From Muricoccus nepalensis (GTDB lineage Bacteria > Pseudomonadota > Alphaproteobacteria > Acetobacterales > Acetobacteraceae), in NCBI RefSeq assembly GCF_006438825.1, contig NZ_RCZP01000007.1, positions 62,001-126,000 on the forward strand: 64,000 nucleotides of DNA, given 5' to 3'. Below, piece by piece: positions 62,404-64,000 of this stretch. The notes below the pieces were generated by a model, which was given only the letters and a program-made list of their open reading frames with translations, did no database searches and was not told the origin of the DNA. Each line of letters begins with the position of its first letter. Positions within the stretch are counted from its first letter, which is position 1. A program made the position numbers and the translations under genes.

Positions 62404-63567
62404 CTGCGCATCCTCAGCATCCGCGAGGCGGCCGTGCCCGTCCGCTCCTCCATGCGCAACGCCGTCTTCGACTTCGGGGAGATGACGACCTCCGTCGTGG
62501 CCGTGGTTACGGACCGGGTCGTGGAGGGGCGCCCCGTCGTCGGCTACGCCTTCAACGGCACCGGCCGCTACGCCTGCGGCGCGACCATGCGCGATCGCTT
62601 CATCCCGCGCCTGCTGGCCGAGGCGCCGGAGGCGCTGCTGGACGCGGAGGGCTTCATCGACCCCGAGCGCTGCCTGCCCGTCATGAACCGGCGCGAGAAG
62701 CCGGGCGGCGACGCCGAGCGCGCCTGGGCCATCGGCACCATCGAGACCGCGCTCTGGGACGCTTGCGCGAAGGCGCGGGGCGAGCCGCTCTGGTCGCTCC
62801 TCGCCCGCCGTTACGGCCCGGGCAGCCCGGGCGGGCGGGTGAGCTGCTACGTCGGCGGCGGCTGGTACCGGCCGGGGCAGACGGTCGCGGACCTGCAGGA
62901 CGAGATGCGCCGGCACCGCGACGCCGGCTACGTCCAGCTCAAGACCAAGGTCGGCGGCCTCGCGATCGACGAGGACCGGCGGCGGATCGAGGGCGTGCTT
63001 GCCATCGTGGGGGAGGGGGCCAACCTCGCGGTGGACGCCAACGGCGCCTTCGACCGCGAGCGCGCGCTCGCCTACGCCGAAATGCTCGCGCCCTACGGCC
63101 TGCGCTGGTTCGAGGAGCCCGTGCACCCGCTCGACCTCGCGCTCTACGCCGAGGTCTGCGGCGCCTACGCGCCCCCGGTCGGCACGGGCGAGAACCTCTA
63201 CTCGCTGCAGGACCTGACCAACATGGTCCGCTTCGGGGGGCTGCGGCCGGACCGCGACATCCTCCAGGTGGACCCGCCCCAGGCCTTCGGGATCGGGACC
63301 TTCGTGCGGATCGTGGCCATGGCGCAGGCGGCCGGCTTCTCGCGCGCGCAGATTTTCCCCCATGGCGGCAACCAGATGTCGCTTGCCGTGGTGGGCGGGC
63401 TGGGGCTGGGCGGGTGCGAATCCTACCCCGGCGTCTTCGGCGCCTTCGCGGGCTACGCCGACGACGCGCGCGTGGAGGACGGCTGGCTGCGCCTGCCGGA
63501 CCGCCCGGGCATCGGCTTCGAGGGCCAGTCGGAGCTCTACGCGGTCATGCGGGGCATCGGCGCCTAG
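62404..63567 (+). CDS. Enolase-superfamily dehydratase, D(-)-tartrate dehydratase-like, CTG start
   Basis: A 387-residue mandelate-racemase-group enzyme. Active-site blocks are LKTKVGG (KxK, about 180), VDANGAF and FEEPVHPLD (metal ligands), GTGENLYS (third ligand), and FPHGGNQMSL with the catalytic histidine near 322. The tail GLGGCESYPGVFG and PGIGFEGQSELYAVMR follows the D-tartrate dehydratase subgroup. No ATG fits: similarity begins at LRILSIREAAVPV, whose first codon is CTG 62404, with AAGGAG 9 bp before it. GTG 62434 would cut a conserved strand. Co-transcribed with the Bug gene. Confidence 0.82.
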   Translation: MRILSIREAAVPVRSSMRNAVFDFGEMTTSVVAVVTDRVVEGRPVVGYAFNGTGRYACGATMRDRFIPRLLAEAPEALLDAEGFIDPERCLPVMNRREKPGGDAERAWAIGTIETALWDACAKARGEPLWSLLARRYGPGSPGGRVSCYVGGGWYRPGQTVADLQDEMRRHRDAGYVQLKTKVGGLAIDEDRRRIEGVLAIVGEGANLAVDANGAFDRERALAYAEMLAPYGLRWFEEPVHPLDLALYAEVCGAYAPPVGTGENLYSLQDLTNMVRFGGLRPDRDILQVDPPQAFGIGTFVRIVAMAQAAGFSRAQIFPHGGNQMSLAVVGGLGLGGCESYPGVFGAFAGYADDARVEDGWLRLPDRPGIGFEGQSELYAVMRGIGA

Positions 63568-63611
63568 CGCCCCCTGGCGCCGCGAGAGCGTGAGTCCGCA
63601 TTATTGATGAT

Positions 63612-63664
63612 CCAGGCCGCGCCTGGCCGGCGCTAGGCGTTCCGAGGGGCTGCGGAGGCCCCTC
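63612..63664. terminator. Two hairpins after the tartrate-dehydratase-like gene
   Basis: CCAGGC-CGC-GCCTGG (63612-63626) and GAGGGGC-TGCGGAG-GCCCCTC (63644-63664) are both perfect stems, in tandem 45-97 bp after the stop. Neither has a T-run, so termination would be Rho-assisted. Right after them CGGAA-AGC-TTCCG and a second GGAAAG (63667-63685) form a possible operator for the next gene. Confidence 0.4.
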
Positions 63665-63748
63665 AACGGAAAGCTTCCGGAAAGAATATTGACAATCCGG
63701 CCAGCCGGCTGCTCCCCTGGCCGCAACAAGGGCGAGGGGGACCCGGAA

Positions 63749-64000
63749 ATGTCCACGACGAAGTTCGGCTGGCTCCGCGCGGGCGCCGCCGCCCTGGGCC
63801 TCCTCGCGGCCGCGCCGCCCGTCCTCGCCCAGCCGACCGCCGCCAACCCGCAGACCGTCACGATGTGGAGCCACTGGCCGGACGAGGCCTCCAAGCGGAC
63901 CTACGTCGAGGGACGCGTCCGCGCTTTCGAGGCGTCGAACCCCCAGTGCCGCGTCCGGCTGAGCTTCATCCAGAAGGCCGACATCTACACCTCCGCCCGC
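63749..64000 (+). CDS. ABC sugar-binding protein, N-terminal part (family 1)
   Basis: The first 84 codons of a protein cut by the window edge. A signal peptide (about 28 residues, ending APPVLAQ) is followed by QTVTMWSHWPDEASKRTYVEGRVRAFEASNPQCRVRLSFIQKADIYTSA. The TMWSHW start and the FEASNP-CRV segment are typical of family 1 sugar-binding proteins. GAGGGGG lies about 8 bp before the ATG. It is probably the first gene of a carbohydrate ABC operon continuing to the right. Confidence 0.78.
   Translation, partial: MSTTKFGWLRAGAAALGLLAAAPPVLAQPTAANPQTVTMWSHWPDEASKRTYVEGRVRAFEASNPQCRVRLSFIQKADIYTSAR

Noticed and set aside
63689-63717. TTGACA as a -35 box for the terminal binding-protein gene
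   Set aside because: The hexamer is perfect, but the sequence 16-18 bp downstream (around CTCCCC) has no -10 resemblance.

Overview
The window is about 64 kb of very GC-rich, gene-dense DNA. It has short intergenic spaces, frequent GTG/TTG starts and many overlapping stop/start codons. Eight tripartite-tricarboxylate-type (Bug/TctC) receptor genes are scattered through it, next to small catabolic cassettes, each with its own GntR, LysR or RpiR regulator. That pattern points to a metabolically versatile soil or water alphaproteobacterium of the Acetobacteraceae (Roseomonas-like) type, although a Burkholderiales genome could look similar. The assignment is inference from gene style only. No tRNA, rRNA, CRISPR array, insertion sequence or phage gene was seen.

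Layout. 1-2593: tail of an upstream gene, then a PIG-L deacetylase, a NodS-like methyltransferase and a GT2 glycosyltransferase. 2824-5856: FAD monooxygenase, Bug receptor and an outer-membrane barrel protein. 5978-15076: a GntR regulator divergent from a seven-gene catabolic operon (PdxA-family dehydrogenase, complete TctC-TctB-TctA transporter, IlvD/Edd dehydratase, SAF-domain oxidoreductase, DapA-family lyase), probably for uptake and breakdown of a sugar acid. 15119-21857: three more Bug receptors, a PEP-CTERM GDSL esterase, a small unknown gene with a good promoter, a CaiB-type CoA transferase and a cupin. 21953-28220: ChaA antiporter, amidohydrolase, LysR regulator, and a Bug/AtuA/AtuA-tail operon. 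28354-33845: three-gene heavy-metal-type RND efflux system. 33937-40500: a HARP-like protein, peptide deformylase, peptide-type ABC binding protein with an M81 metallopeptidase, and a histidinol-dehydrogenase paralogue.

40650-43571 holds a cyclic-nucleotide-domain/TrxR-like flavoprotein overlapped by a UBP-type zinc-finger protein. After it comes a deletion scar: the 3' ends of a LacI regulator (minus strand) and a four-carbon acid sugar kinase (plus strand) abut back to back. 43729-48620: MBL hydrolase, RecD2 helicase, Bug receptor and glutamine amidotransferase. 48796-53860: an Ugp-like ABC importer with an endonuclease/exonuclease/phosphatase-fold enzyme as its last gene. 54070-61363: an SDR, an Asp/Glu-racemase-like protein, a LacD/YihT-type aldolase, a PfkB kinase, a polar-amino-acid-type ABC transporter and an RpiR regulator. 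The same TTCC-N6-GGAAAAT element lies in both divergent promoter regions of this block, which suggests one RpiR regulon. 61400-64000: a Bug receptor, a D-tartrate-dehydratase-like enolase-superfamily enzyme that seems to start at CTG, and the beginning of another sugar-binding protein.

The most interesting items are the predicted RpiR regulon for an unidentified phosphorylated ketose, the LacI/kinase deletion scar (which removes the only kinase of the type the PdxA branch would be expected to need), the deacetylase/N-methyltransferase/glycosyltransferase trio, and the standalone HARP-repeat protein.
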